NCBI RefSeq assembly: GCF_000943555.1
Contig: NZ_JTDV01000003.1
Span: 62,001-126,000 of the forward strand
Reading direction: 5' to 3'
Length of the DNA: 64,000 bases
Source of the DNA: Neotamlana nanhaiensis
Lineage (GTDB): Bacteria > Bacteroidota > Bacteroidia > Flavobacteriales > Flavobacteriaceae
A program made the translations under genes and the position numbers. The notes beneath the pieces are model-generated. The model saw only the letters and a program-made list of their open reading frames with translations, made no database searches and was not told the origin of the DNA. Within the stretch, counting starts at the first letter, position 1. The number at the start of each line of letters is the position of its first letter. This document shows, piece after piece, positions 6,528 to 14,646 of the stretch.

Positions 6528-8396
6528 ATGAAGCAAAAAGCACTTGTTTTATTTGTTGGTATTTTTAGTACGCTAAGTTTTGCGCAGAACGATAGTTTGG
6601 TAAATCGTTTGGCCGAAGTTGTGGTGCTTGCCGATACCAAATTAAAAGCGCATTCTGTAGGCTATAAAATTGAGCGTTTAAACGATTCTGTAATCTTTAA
6701 AAATACCGAGTCGTTTACCAATTTACTCCGTTTTAATACACCCATTTATTTACGTGAATACGGTGCAGGTGGTACAAGTTCGGCTAGTTTTAGAGGTACA
6801 AGCGCATCAAACACTGCTGTGGTGTGGAATGGTATAAACATAAACTCGGTAAACAGTGGGCAAACTAGTTTTAATAGTTTTACGGTCACGTTGTTTGACG
6901 GTATTGATGTTCGAAGTGGCGGTGGTAGTTTAGAATATGGTTCGGGAGCTATTGGAGGCACAATTCACTTAAACGACAAGCTAAAATTCACAAACAAAGA
7001 CGCTTTTAAAAATCGCACGCAGCTGTCGTACGGTAGTTACAACACTTTCCAAGGGTTGCATAAGCTTAAATTTTCAAATAAAAAGGTGGCGATAAATGCA
7101 GGAGTATCTTACAATACATCCGATAATGATTATCCTTGGCTTGAAACCGATTTGAAAAATAGCAACGGACAGTACACAAACCTTGCTTTAAATTTTAGTG
7201 GAGCGTATTATTTAAACAGCCAATCGCAAATTAATTTTTATACCGCGAATTACAGAGGAGAGCGCTTTTTTTCGGGCGAGTTGCCAAATCCAACTTCAGC
7301 TAATGATAAATATCAAGATTTTAGCAACAGAAATTTACTGACTTACTCTAATCACGGTAACAGCTTTAAGCATGATGCGAAATTGGCTTTTTTAACTCAA
7401 GAATATCGTTTTTTCGACGATGCAAATATTAATGACTACAGTTTCGGAAAATCAAAACGCTTCTTAGCGAATTATAATGTTAGCTACAGTTTGTTTAAAA
7501 ACGGAAGTGTAACATCATTTTCTGAGTTTGAAGATATTTACGGAAAAACAGATCAGATATCTGAAAAAAACCGTCGCCAGTTTGCGCAAGCCTTCATTTA
7601 TAATCAATCATTTAAAAACAATGTTTCAGTTGAAGCTAAAGTTAGAAAAGATTATAATTCCGATTATAAAGTGCCATTTACCTATGCTTTAGGCATGAAA
7701 TTTAACCCAAAATCACAATGGTTTTTAAGAGCTAACGGATCTAAAAATTATAGAGTGCCTACCTATAACGATTTGTACTGGCCAGGGCAAGGAAATTTGA
7801 ATTTAATACCCGAAACGGCGTTGCAAGGTGAAATAGGTTTCGGATTTAAAACACCGAGTTTTTTTGCCGATTTAGCGGTATTTTATATAGCAACACAAGA
7901 TAAAATTGTGTGGACACCCAATGCCGATGCCAACCGTCCAGGGGTTTGGGTACCCGTAAATATTGCCGAAGTTGATAATAAAGGTATTGAGCTTGCTTTG
8001 CAATACAACAAAACCTTTCATAAACATAAACTTCAGTTTAAACTTAATTACAGCTATACCGAAGCTATTGATGCGTCGACCAACAAGCTAACTATTTTTA
8101 CACCAAAGTATTTGCTAAATTGTAATGCATCATACAATTACAAGCGTTCTACAGCATTCATTCAGCAATTATACACCGGTATGGTGTACACAACGGCAAG
8201 CAATTCTAAAGATTTTATGTTGCCTAGTTATAACGTAACTAATATAGGTTTAAACTATAACGTGTTACAAACAGAAAACAATCAATTACAATTGGGTATT
8301 AAGGTAAATAACTTATGTAATAATTATTACGTGATACAACCTAGACGTCCAATGCCAAACCGAAATTTTAATTTTAACTTAAACTATACATTCTAA
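6528..8396 (+). CDS. btuB: BtuB-like TonB-dependent vitamin B12 receptor
   Basis: This 622-residue outer-membrane protein has a signal peptide ending near residue 19 (TLSFA), a TonB plug domain (VVVLADTKLK near 32-41, GGTSSASFRGTSASNTAVVW near 81-100, GGGSLEYGSGAIGGTIHL near 131-148) and a long beta-barrel region ending in aromatic-terminated strands, last residue Phe. There is no CarboxypepD_reg-like or SusC extension, and the length fits BtuB. The riboswitch directly upstream identifies the probable ligand as cobalamin. It is followed after 3 bases by the gene for the surface beta-propeller lipoprotein, so they should be co-transcribed and may act as a pair. Confidence 0.92.
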   Translation: MKQKALVLFVGIFSTLSFAQNDSLVNRLAEVVVLADTKLKAHSVGYKIERLNDSVIFKNTESFTNLLRFNTPIYLREYGAGGTSSASFRGTSASNTAVVWNGININSVNSGQTSFNSFTVTLFDGIDVRSGGGSLEYGSGAIGGTIHLNDKLKFTNKDAFKNRTQLSYGSYNTFQGLHKLKFSNKKVAINAGVSYNTSDNDYPWLETDLKNSNGQYTNLALNFSGAYYLNSQSQINFYTANYRGERFFSGELPNPTSANDKYQDFSNRNLLTYSNHGNSFKHDAKLAFLTQEYRFFDDANINDYSFGKSKRFLANYNVSYSLFKNGSVTSFSEFEDIYGKTDQISEKNRRQFAQAFIYNQSFKNNVSVEAKVRKDYNSDYKVPFTYALGMKFNPKSQWFLRANGSKNYRVPTYNDLYWPGQGNLNLIPETALQGEIGFGFKTPSFFADLAVFYIATQDKIVWTPNADANRPGVWVPVNIAEVDNKGIELALQYNKTFHKHKLQFKLNYSYTEAIDASTNKLTIFTPKYLLNCNASYNYKRSTAFIQQLYTGMVYTTASNSKDFMLPSYNVTNIGLNYNVLQTENNQLQLGIKVNNLCNNYYVIQPRRPMPNRNFNFNLNYTF

Positions 8397-8399
8397 ATT

Positions 8400-9470
8400 A
8401 TGAAAATCAATAAATTACTAACTGCCATTTTTGTATTAAGTGCATTGTTTTTAACTTCTTGTAGCAGTGATGATGATTCTGTTAGCGAACCAAGAAGCGA
8501 CTACGAAAACGGTATTTTAATAAGTGGAGAAGGTTCTAGCGCAGGGACAGGTTCGGTTTCTTTTATTTCAAATGATTTTACAGTAGCCGAAAATTTAATT
8601 TACAAAACGGTAAACGATGTTGAATTAGGAACTTATTTACAATCTATGGCTTTTGATGATGATAACGCATATATCGTTGTAGATAACGCAAACACCATCA
8701 CCGTAGCCGATAGATATACTTTTGAATATAAAGGAGAAATAACAACCGGATTATCGTTACCAAGATTTATGGTTACGGCAAACGGTAAAGGGTATGTAAC
8801 CAATTGGGGATCGACAGCTGATGATACCGATGATTTTATAGCTGTTGTAGATTTAAGCACTTATAGCATTGAAAAAACAATTAGTGTTGGTAATGGACCT
8901 GAGCGCATTGTAGCGCATAATGGTAAACTATACGTGTCGCATAAAGGCGCTTATACAACCAATAATATTGTATCGGTTATAACTATTGCAGATGATAATG
9001 TTGAAGAAATTACCGTAAAAGATAATCCAGACGAGTTGTTTTTTAATACCTCTGGTAATTTAGTTGTGCTTTCTGAAGGAAGAACAATTTATGATGCAAA
9101 TTGGAATGTAACAGGGCATACTTTGGCAAGTATTTCAACTATAAATCCAAATAGTTTAGCTGTTTCACAGGAAGTTGTATTTGCTGAAGGAGAGCACCCA
9201 TCGTTAATGGAAATAGATAATGGGACTATTTATTACGCTTTAAACGGAAGTATTTATAGCTTAAATGAAAGTGAATCGACACTTCCAATAGCATCTATAA
9301 TGACAGCAGAAGGTTACTTATACGGAATGGCAGTGCAAGAAGATAACATTTTTACACTTGATGCTAGTTTTACCGATGCTAGTACTTTAAATGTGTATAG
9401 TGTTAGCACTTCAGAAAAAGTGTATACGCAATCTGTAGCAATTGGCGCTTCAAAAATTTATTTTAATTAA
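8400..9470 (+). CDS. BtuG-like surface beta-propeller lipoprotein (YncE/DUF5074 type)
   Basis: The 356-residue product has a lipoprotein signal with lipobox LTSC (Cys21) followed by SSDDDS, which fits the acidic lipoprotein export signal that sends Bacteroidota lipoproteins to the cell surface. The rest is a run of beta-propeller blades: FDDDNAYIVVDNANTITVAD near 82-101, GKGYVTNWGSTADDTDDFIA near 129-148, PERIVAHNGKLYVSHKG near 167-183. Bacteroides BtuG, a surface propeller lipoprotein that binds B12 tightly and partners BtuB, has the same form and position, so a BtuG-like role is likely by analogy. Family identity is inferred from layout and repeats. Confidence 0.82.
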   Translation: MKINKLLTAIFVLSALFLTSCSSDDDSVSEPRSDYENGILISGEGSSAGTGSVSFISNDFTVAENLIYKTVNDVELGTYLQSMAFDDDNAYIVVDNANTITVADRYTFEYKGEITTGLSLPRFMVTANGKGYVTNWGSTADDTDDFIAVVDLSTYSIEKTISVGNGPERIVAHNGKLYVSHKGAYTTNNIVSVITIADDNVEEITVKDNPDELFFNTSGNLVVLSEGRTIYDANWNVTGHTLASISTINPNSLAVSQEVVFAEGEHPSLMEIDNGTIYYALNGSIYSLNESESTLPIASIMTAEGYLYGMAVQEDNIFTLDASFTDASTLNVYSVSTSEKVYTQSVAIGASKIYFN

Positions 9471-9478
9471 AAGTCTTC

Positions 9479-9528
9479 GCGTAAATTTTTACGCCACATT
9501 TAGCTTTAGGTGAGAGATAAAGCTAAAT
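9479..9528. terminator. Two adjacent hairpins after the B12 receptor operon
   Basis: GCGTAAA/TTTACGC pairs at 9479-9494, and ATTTAGCTTTA at 9498-9508 pairs perfectly with TAAAGCTAAAT at 9518-9528. They follow the stop at 9470 by a few bases. There is no long U-run, so termination is inferred from position; they may instead protect the mRNA end. Confidence 0.5.
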
Positions 9529-9531
9529 ATC

Positions 9532-9665
9532 AAGAGGCTGTCTAAAAAGTGTGAAATCTGTCATTCTGAATTTATTTCAGAATCTTAAATGATTGATTTC
9601 CTAAACACATTAGAATCTGAAACAAGTTCAGATTGACAACAATGTGGCTTTTTAGACAGCCTCTT
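9532..9665. repeat. Composite hairpin element, probable two-way terminator
   Basis: An 18-bp perfect outer stem (AAGAGGCTGTCTAAAAAG at 9532-9549, its complement at 9648-9665) encloses two copies of a dispersed palindromic repeat, TCATTCTGAATTTATTTCAG near 9570 and ATCTGAAACAAGTTCAGATT near 9615. It separates convergent genes and abuts the stop of the minus-strand gene. Related elements are at 14308-14446 and 30941-31044. Confidence 0.75.
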
Positions 9666-10376
9666 TTATTTTGGTAATAAATCGCAGTACCAAACCCCAT
9701 AATTATCGGTGGTGCAAACCGAATCGTTGGTTTTAGGTTGTTTATATTCGCGATATACTTTTTCGCCGATTGTAAAATCTACTGGTTGTTTAAAAATTGG
9801 TCCATCGAAACAAAAGGTATGGAATTCGCCATTTTCACCACAGGCATCAACACCTTTGGGTAAATTTTTAATAAAGTGCTCGTCTATTACAGTACCTACA
9901 AAATCTTTATTAAAATATTTAGAATTGGCACAAACCACAACAGTTTTAAATCCTAAGCTTAAAAACTCATTAAGTAATTCTTTAGTATCGCGTTTCCAAA
10001 TTGGGAAAACTGAATTAAAACCGAATTTAGCTAATTGGTTTTCGCGATAGGTTCTTAAATCTTCAAGAAAAATATCTCCAAAAGCGCTATGTGTAAAACC
10101 ATTGGCTTTAAGTCTGCTAACAGTTTCATACATTTTAGCTTCGTAAACGGCCATACTTGGCATTTCGGGTAATTCTATAAGACTTGCTTTTATACCAATA
10201 GCCTGGGTTTGCGCTACAAGTAATTCTTTTCGTAACCCATGCATAGAAACCCGATTGTAATGTGCGTTTACGGTGGTAATTAATTCTTCAACCGCGTAAT
10301 TGTTGTCTTGTAGTAAATAATATAACGCAAGCGCAGAGTCTTTGCCAGAGCTCCAGTTAAAGTAGGTTTTGTGCAT
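9666..10376 (-). CDS. PP-loop ATPase, diphthine-ammonia-ligase-like family
   Basis: This 236-residue protein carries the N-type ATP pyrophosphatase loop SSGKDSA at 9-15 and the MHGLRKELL, SAFGDIFLEDLRTYRE and GENGEFHTF blocks of the MJ0570/Dph6-like family. In archaea and eukaryotes the relatives amidate diphthamide; bacteria lack diphthamide, so the bacterial substrate is unknown. The C-terminal DNYGVWYCDLLPK is typical of the Bacteroidota subgroup as I recall it. It lies next to the B12 receptor operon, convergent with it, and may belong to cobamide metabolism, but that is only a context-based guess. The S41 protease gene is 9 bases upstream on the same strand. Confidence 0.85.
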   Translation of the reverse strand: MHKTYFNWSSGKDSALALYYLLQDNNYAVEELITTVNAHYNRVSMHGLRKELLVAQTQAIGIKASLIELPEMPSMAVYEAKMYETVSRLKANGFTHSAFGDIFLEDLRTYRENQLAKFGFNSVFPIWKRDTKELLNEFLSLGFKTVVVCANSKYFNKDFVGTVIDEHFIKNLPKGVDACGENGEFHTFCFDGPIFKQPVDFTIGEKVYREYKQPKTNDSVCTTDNYGVWYCDLLPK

Positions 10377-10385
10377 TTTTTTAGA

Positions 10386-11834
10386 CTAATCTATTCTCAT
10401 GCCGCCTTCTAACGGATTAAAATCGTTACTATCTTTAATAAAAACTAAAGGCGATTTGCTATTAGACGTTGGTTTATTTATAGTTGATTTACCCGTTTGG
10501 TTTTCAATATCGGCTAACGCTAACGCTAGCATAGGCTCGTTTTCGTTCCCTAAAACCCCTAGATTTAATGGGTTTTCGCTATATTCAAAACCTACGGTTG
10601 GCGTTAATCCTGTGCCTGGTACTTCGTCATTGTCTTTATTAACACCTGTAGCAACAAGTGGTTGCATAGCGTAAGTATGATTTTGGTTGGCACCTGCTTT
10701 CTCGAAATTGGCAGAATCGTAAATGGTTATAGAAGCTTGTGTTTTTCCTACGGTTTTTTCTCCAATATGAACAACATTGATGTAGGATGATAAGCCATTA
10801 ATTAAGCCTTCGCTGGCGGAAGCAGATCTTTCGGTTGCCAAAACATACACTTTGTTAAGGTTTAAACTATTGATTGTGTTTCCATTTTCTAACTGATTTT
10901 GAAAGTTATAATTCCTGTTATTGGAAGCAAAGTTTTCGTTATAAATTAGTTTTTGAAATAGTTCTCCTGTAAACTGTCCCGTAATCATACTTGCTAAATA
11001 AGTTTCGGTGCTTACGGTGCCCCCTGGGTTATAGCGTAAATCTACTACTAAGTGCTGGACGTTATTATTTTTGAAATTAGCAAAGACGTTGTTTAATTGG
11101 TTCTCCGAACCACCTGTAAATCCGTTATACATGAGGTAACCTACATTTTGTCCGTTTACGGTTAGGATATTAGATGTATAAATAGGATCTTCGGTGTAAA
11201 TGGTTCCTGTTAGAGAGAACGTTTCGCCGTTGGGTTCCATATAGTCGTCTGCAGTGTCTGTGGTATTATTATCGTTATAAGTGGCTAAGCTTATGGAGTA
11301 GTTGTCTTGAGTAAGTAGACTCAAGTAATTATCAACGGTTAATGTATTGCCATCTACGGCATAAAATAAATCGCCACGTTCTATATCATTATTGCTAGCT
11401 GAAGTATTAGGTAAGACTAAGCGAACTACACCAATAAGATCTGTGCTACTATTTGGAGCCCGATATAAGGCAATCTCCATGCCGTTAGTGGTGTAGGTGC
11501 CATCAAAAGAAGCTTCTAACACAGTGTAATCTGGATATATTCTGCTAAATCGATCTACGTTTTCACTATCGTAAATTAAGCTTTCAAATAAGGCTTCGGG
11601 TGTTTCATAACTACTTAAATAGTTTGTGTATTCTTGGTTTGAAGAAAATCTAGTGTCTGCCAAATTAGAGATGTTGCTTTTGTAGAGATAGTAAACGTTC
11701 ATACCACTCCAAACAAAATCTTTTACTTCAACCGAAACGGCTTGCGGGTTGGTAACATCGTCGCCATCTTCGAAACAGCTGGTTAATAATAGTGATATTA
11801 TAAGTAGGTTGAGAAGTGCTTTTATGGGTTTCAT
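10386..11834 (-). CDS. S41 family peptidase, lipoprotein
   Basis: The 482-residue product has a lipoprotein signal (lipobox LTSC, Cys20) followed by acidic FEDGDD, consistent with a surface or outer-membrane anchor. A PDZ-like part lies near 105-185 and the tail-specific protease core follows: VGYLMYNGFTGG near 231-242, VVDLRYNPGG at 263-272, and ATERSASASEGL at 333-344 with the probable catalytic Ser341, then VGKTQAS with the probable catalytic Lys364. S41 enzymes cleave proteins at C-termini or unfolded regions; the natural substrate here is unknown. It precedes the PP-loop ATPase gene by 9 bases on the same strand. Confidence 0.92.
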   Translation of the reverse strand: MKPIKALLNLLIISLLLTSCFEDGDDVTNPQAVSVEVKDFVWSGMNVYYLYKSNISNLADTRFSSNQEYTNYLSSYETPEALFESLIYDSENVDRFSRIYPDYTVLEASFDGTYTTNGMEIALYRAPNSSTDLIGVVRLVLPNTSASNNDIERGDLFYAVDGNTLTVDNYLSLLTQDNYSISLATYNDNNTTDTADDYMEPNGETFSLTGTIYTEDPIYTSNILTVNGQNVGYLMYNGFTGGSENQLNNVFANFKNNNVQHLVVDLRYNPGGTVSTETYLASMITGQFTGELFQKLIYNENFASNNRNYNFQNQLENGNTINSLNLNKVYVLATERSASASEGLINGLSSYINVVHIGEKTVGKTQASITIYDSANFEKAGANQNHTYAMQPLVATGVNKDNDEVPGTGLTPTVGFEYSENPLNLGVLGNENEPMLALALADIENQTGKSTINKPTSNSKSPLVFIKDSNDFNPLEGGMRID

Positions 11835-11940
11835 AAGTTGTATTTTAAAACTTTAGTCTAAAAACTATAAATTTATTTACATTATTGCGTAATAAAAAAC
11901 GATTTAATAAAAATGTAACAGACTTTTAAATAGTTTTACC

Positions 11941-12062
11941 GTTTGCAGTACGCAAACACCTTGGCAAGCACGTGCGTAAGGGATTGAACGGCATGTTTGA
12001 GCTCGCCGACGTAGGAGGCAGCGAGTAGTGAAAGCCCGACCCCAAATTATGGGGTTACGCCC
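11941..12062. repeat. Dispersed structured intergenic element, copy 1
   Basis: This lies in the 334-base gap between the divergent S41 and sigma-factor genes. It begins with a hairpin (GTTTGC at 11941-11946, GCAAAC at 11952-11957), then GCGTAAGGGATTG at 11974-11986, and ends with GAAAGCCCGACCCC and TTACGCCC. The minus strand of 48391-48485 has the same frame: GCGCTAGGGATTG, then GTAAAGCCCGACCC and AAGCGCCC. The conserved ends pair (GCGTAA with TTACGC), while the middle has diverged between copies. The rest of the gap holds only A/T-rich DNA where the sigma-factor promoter must lie. Confidence 0.6.
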
Positions 12063-12168
12063 AAATTAATTTTTTTTTTGATGTTGATGTAACAAAATAA
12101 ATAATGGATCGTCGTAATTACAAATAGCAGAAATAAACCAGCTGCTTTTAACTAAACCAAACCAGAAA

Positions 12169-12678
12169 ATGACTCAAACGGAGTTTTTAAATATTGTAAT
12201 GCCTTTTAAGGATAAAGTATTTAGGGTGGCAAAACGCTTACTTATAAGTACTGAAGAGGCTGAAGATGCAACACAAGAAATTCTGTTAAAGTTATGGAAA
12301 AACAAAAAGAAAATGCAGGAGTATAAAAATGTAGAAGCGTTTTCTATGACGATGACAAAGAATTTTTGTTTCGACAAATTAAAATCGAAACAGGCACAGA
12401 ACTTAAAAATTGTACATAGCAATTATGAAGATGGAAACACCTCGTTACAAAAGCAAGTTGAGCTTAACGATAGTGTAAATTGGGTGGGTAGAATTATTGA
12501 AGATTTACCAGAGCAACAACGCCTAATTGTACAATTAAGAGATATAGAAGAATATGATTTGGATGAGATTGCGAAAATGCTAGATATGAATAATACAGCG
12601 GTTCGCGTAAACTTATCGAGAGCACGAAAAACAATACGAGAAAAATTAACTAATACACATAATTATGGTATTAAATAA
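12169..12678 (+). CDS. ECF-type RNA polymerase sigma factor
   Basis: This 169-residue sigma-70 family protein has a region 2 (FKDKVFRVAKRLLISTEEAE near 13-32, DATQEILLKLWKN near 33-45) and a region 4 helix-turn-helix (LPEQQRLIVQLRDIEEYDLD near 122-141, AVRVNLSRARKTIREKL near 146-162). There is no N-terminal region 1. It should direct RNA polymerase to a specific set of promoters, perhaps including its own operon. The next gene overlaps by 14 bases and encodes a one-pass membrane protein in the place of an anti-sigma factor. Confidence 0.93.
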   Translation: MTQTEFLNIVMPFKDKVFRVAKRLLISTEEAEDATQEILLKLWKNKKKMQEYKNVEAFSMTMTKNFCFDKLKSKQAQNLKIVHSNYEDGNTSLQKQVELNDSVNWVGRIIEDLPEQQRLIVQLRDIEEYDLDEIAKMLDMNNTAVRVNLSRARKTIREKLTNTHNYGIK

Positions 12679-13144
12679 TATAGAAAAATTACTTGAAAAG
12701 TACGACAACGGCGAAACAAGTTTAAAGGAAGAGCAACTGTTGAAAAACTATTTTACAAGCGACAATGTGGCTCCACATTTAGAAATGTATAAACCTATGT
12801 TTGCGTATTTTTTGGTAAACCAGCAAGAACAATTTACTAAAGACGTTCCATTAAAAACTACCAGAAAATTTAATTATAAATGGATTTCGGTCGCAGCAGT
12901 AGCGGTTCTAATGCTAGGGTTTTATTTGGGTACAAGCACAACAAAAAGCGAGCTTGGTACTTACGAAGATCCGCAATTGGCCTATAATGAAGTTACAAAA
13001 TCTCTAGAAATGATTAGTAAACGCTTTAATAAAGGTACAGCAACAGTTGGGTATTTAAACGAGGTAAATAAAGGGGCAGCTACCTTAAATTACCTTAATG
13101 AAATTGAAAACTCAACCAACATAATTTTTAAAAACAACAAGTAA
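12665..13144 (+). CDS. One-pass membrane protein, probable anti-sigma factor
   Basis: This 159-residue protein has a soluble N-terminal part (1-70), one membrane segment near 72-90 (YKWISVAAVAVLMLGFYLG) and a periplasmic tail containing a short repeat, KGTATVGYLNEVNKG and KGAATLNYLNEIENS. The ATG lies inside the sigma-factor gene, so translation is probably coupled. The N-terminal IEKLLEKYDNGETSLKEEQ resembles the start of many Bacteroidota anti-sigma-like proteins. Restraint of the sigma factor is inferred from position and topology, not from a recognised anti-sigma motif. Confidence 0.75.
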   Translation: MVLNNIEKLLEKYDNGETSLKEEQLLKNYFTSDNVAPHLEMYKPMFAYFLVNQQEQFTKDVPLKTTRKFNYKWISVAAVAVLMLGFYLGTSTTKSELGTYEDPQLAYNEVTKSLEMISKRFNKGTATVGYLNEVNKGAATLNYLNEIENSTNIIFKNNK

Positions 13145-13165
13145 AAAACTTAAAAAAACAAAACC

Positions 13166-13723
13166 ATGAAAAATAAATTAATAGTATTTGTATTTGCCTT
13201 AATGTTAATGCCTTTAATTGGTATGGCTCAAAAGGATATTTTTGAAAAATATAGCGATAACGCTAACGTTACTTACGTTAATATTAAGCCTAAAATGTTC
13301 CAGATGTTGGCTAAAATTAATATTGATGTAGACGACCCCGAAGCACAAGCTTATATGGATATGGTTAAAAGCATCACCAGTTTTAAAACTATTGTAACCG
13401 ATAACGCCGGTATCTCAGCCGATGTGTCGAAATGGGTAAAATCGCGCTCTAGCTCGCTTGAAGAACTTATGGAAGTGAAAGATGATGGTACTACGGTTAA
13501 CTTTTTTGTAAAGGAAGGTAGAGATGCCGACCACGTTAAAGAACTTTTAATTTTTGTTAATGGCATTGATAAGAAAATGGAAGACAAAATTGAAATTAAC
13601 GGGAAAGAACGTAAAATTGAAACCGTTGTCGTGTCTTTAACTGGCGATATCGATTTAAACGAAATATCGAAACTTACTTCTAAAATGAATATTCCTGGAG
13701 GCGAGCATTTAGATAAAAAATAA
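13166..13723 (+). CDS. DUF4252 secreted protein
   Basis: This 185-residue protein has a signal peptide ending near residue 21 (PLIGMA, then QKD) and a mature domain with the DUF4252 pattern: FEKYSDNANVTYVNIKPKMF near 25-44 and a C-terminal DIDLNEISKLTSKMN block. The function of DUF4252 is unknown. It follows the sigma/anti-sigma-like pair by 21 bases and is followed by a second DUF4252-like gene after 18 bases, so all four genes form one operon. The context suggests an envelope-stress or signalling role, which is an inference. Confidence 0.85.
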   Translation: MKNKLIVFVFALMLMPLIGMAQKDIFEKYSDNANVTYVNIKPKMFQMLAKINIDVDDPEAQAYMDMVKSITSFKTIVTDNAGISADVSKWVKSRSSSLEELMEVKDDGTTVNFFVKEGRDADHVKELLIFVNGIDKKMEDKIEINGKERKIETVVVSLTGDIDLNEISKLTSKMNIPGGEHLDKK

Positions 13724-13741
13724 TAAACACAACAATCAATC

Positions 13742-14284
13742 ATGCAACGAACAATTTCAAACCTTTTATTAGTAGTAATTACCGCAGTTTTTTTTACAAG
13801 CTGCGGTAACGAACCTAGCTTACAACAGTATTATGTTAACAACCAAGAATCGGTTAATTTTATAAGTCAAGATTTTCCGTTATCGATGGTAGAAATTGAT
13901 AAAAGCGACTTTACCGAAGACCAACTTGAAGCTTACAACTCGGTTAAAAAACTAAATTTTTTAGGGTTTAAGTCTAACAATTCAAATACAGAAGCTTATA
14001 ATGCAGAAATTGCTAAAGTGAAACAAATTTTGGCAAACGAAAAGTACAACGATTTAATGGAGTTTAGCGATAAAGGCAACCGAATTGTGGTGAAATATTT
14101 AGGTGAAGATGATGAAGCCGATGAGGTTATTGTGTTTGGTAGCGCTAAAGAAACAGGCTTTGGTATTGTTAGGGTTTTAGGAAATGATATGAACCCCGAT
14201 AAAATGATGACTTTAATAAGTGCTTTTCAAAAAGCTGATGTTGATGAAAAGCAAATTGAAAATATTATAAATTTCTTTAAGTAA
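13742..14284 (+). CDS. DUF4252-like lipoprotein
   Basis: The 180-residue product has a lipoprotein signal with lipobox FTSC (Cys21) and a mature domain resembling its neighbour: SQDFPLSMVEIDKSDFTEDQ near 42-61, NDLMEFSDKGNRIVVKYLG near 103-121, ETGFGIVRVLGNDMNPDKMM near 140-159. It is probably a divergent paralogue anchored in the envelope, while the preceding protein is soluble. It is the last gene of the sigma-factor operon and is followed by a composite hairpin element. Confidence 0.8.
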   Translation: MQRTISNLLLVVITAVFFTSCGNEPSLQQYYVNNQESVNFISQDFPLSMVEIDKSDFTEDQLEAYNSVKKLNFLGFKSNNSNTEAYNAEIAKVKQILANEKYNDLMEFSDKGNRIVVKYLGEDDEADEVIVFGSAKETGFGIVRVLGNDMNPDKMMTLISAFQKADVDEKQIENIINFFK

Positions 14285-14307
14285 TTTATAGTTATATGTT
14301 AATACGA

Positions 14308-14446
14308 AAATAGGCTGTTTTAAAAGTTAAGTTTTGTCAATCTGAATTTATTTCAGATTCTTAAAACGCATTGTAAATCTGATTAACCAGATCCTGAATC
14401 AAGTTCAGGATGACAGAGATTTACGAACTTTTAAAACAGCCTATTT
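14308..14446. repeat. Composite hairpin element, probable two-way terminator
   Basis: A 21-bp perfect stem at 14308-14328 and 14426-14446 (core AATAGGCTGTTTTAAAAG) encloses two palindromic repeat copies, TCTGAATTTATTTCAGATTC near 14343 and GATCCTGAATCAAGTTCAGG near 14391. It lies between the convergent DUF4252 and small membrane protein genes. The outer stem resembles that at 9532-9549. Confidence 0.78.
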
Positions 14447-14453
14447 ATTTTAT

Positions 14454-14642
14454 TTAATCTTCTAAATCTTGATCTTGGTTTTTAATTCCCGATCTAAACA
14501 CATTAATTGCAATGGCAAAAAACATTAAGGTTAATACTGTTAAAACCAAGAAATTATCCAGAATATCTAACAAGCCACAAGCAAAAAATCCGCCGACTAA
14601 AAATCCGGAAACGACTAGTGTTTGTTGGTTGTTTAACATCAT
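14454..14642 (-). CDS. Small membrane protein
   Basis: This 62-residue protein has two hydrophobic segments, near residues 8-24 (TLVVSGFLVGGFFACGL) and 28-48, and an acidic tail NQDQDLED. It starts 4 bases after the purB stop, and the ATG ATG start leaves two possible initiation codons. The compact spacing and clear membrane profile support a real gene. No family is recognised. Co-transcription with purB is likely and a composite terminator follows. Confidence 0.6.
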   Translation of the reverse strand: MMLNNQQTLVVSGFLVGGFFACGLLDILDNFLVLTVLTLMFFAIAINVFRSGIKNQDQDLED

Positions 14643-14646
14643 AATT

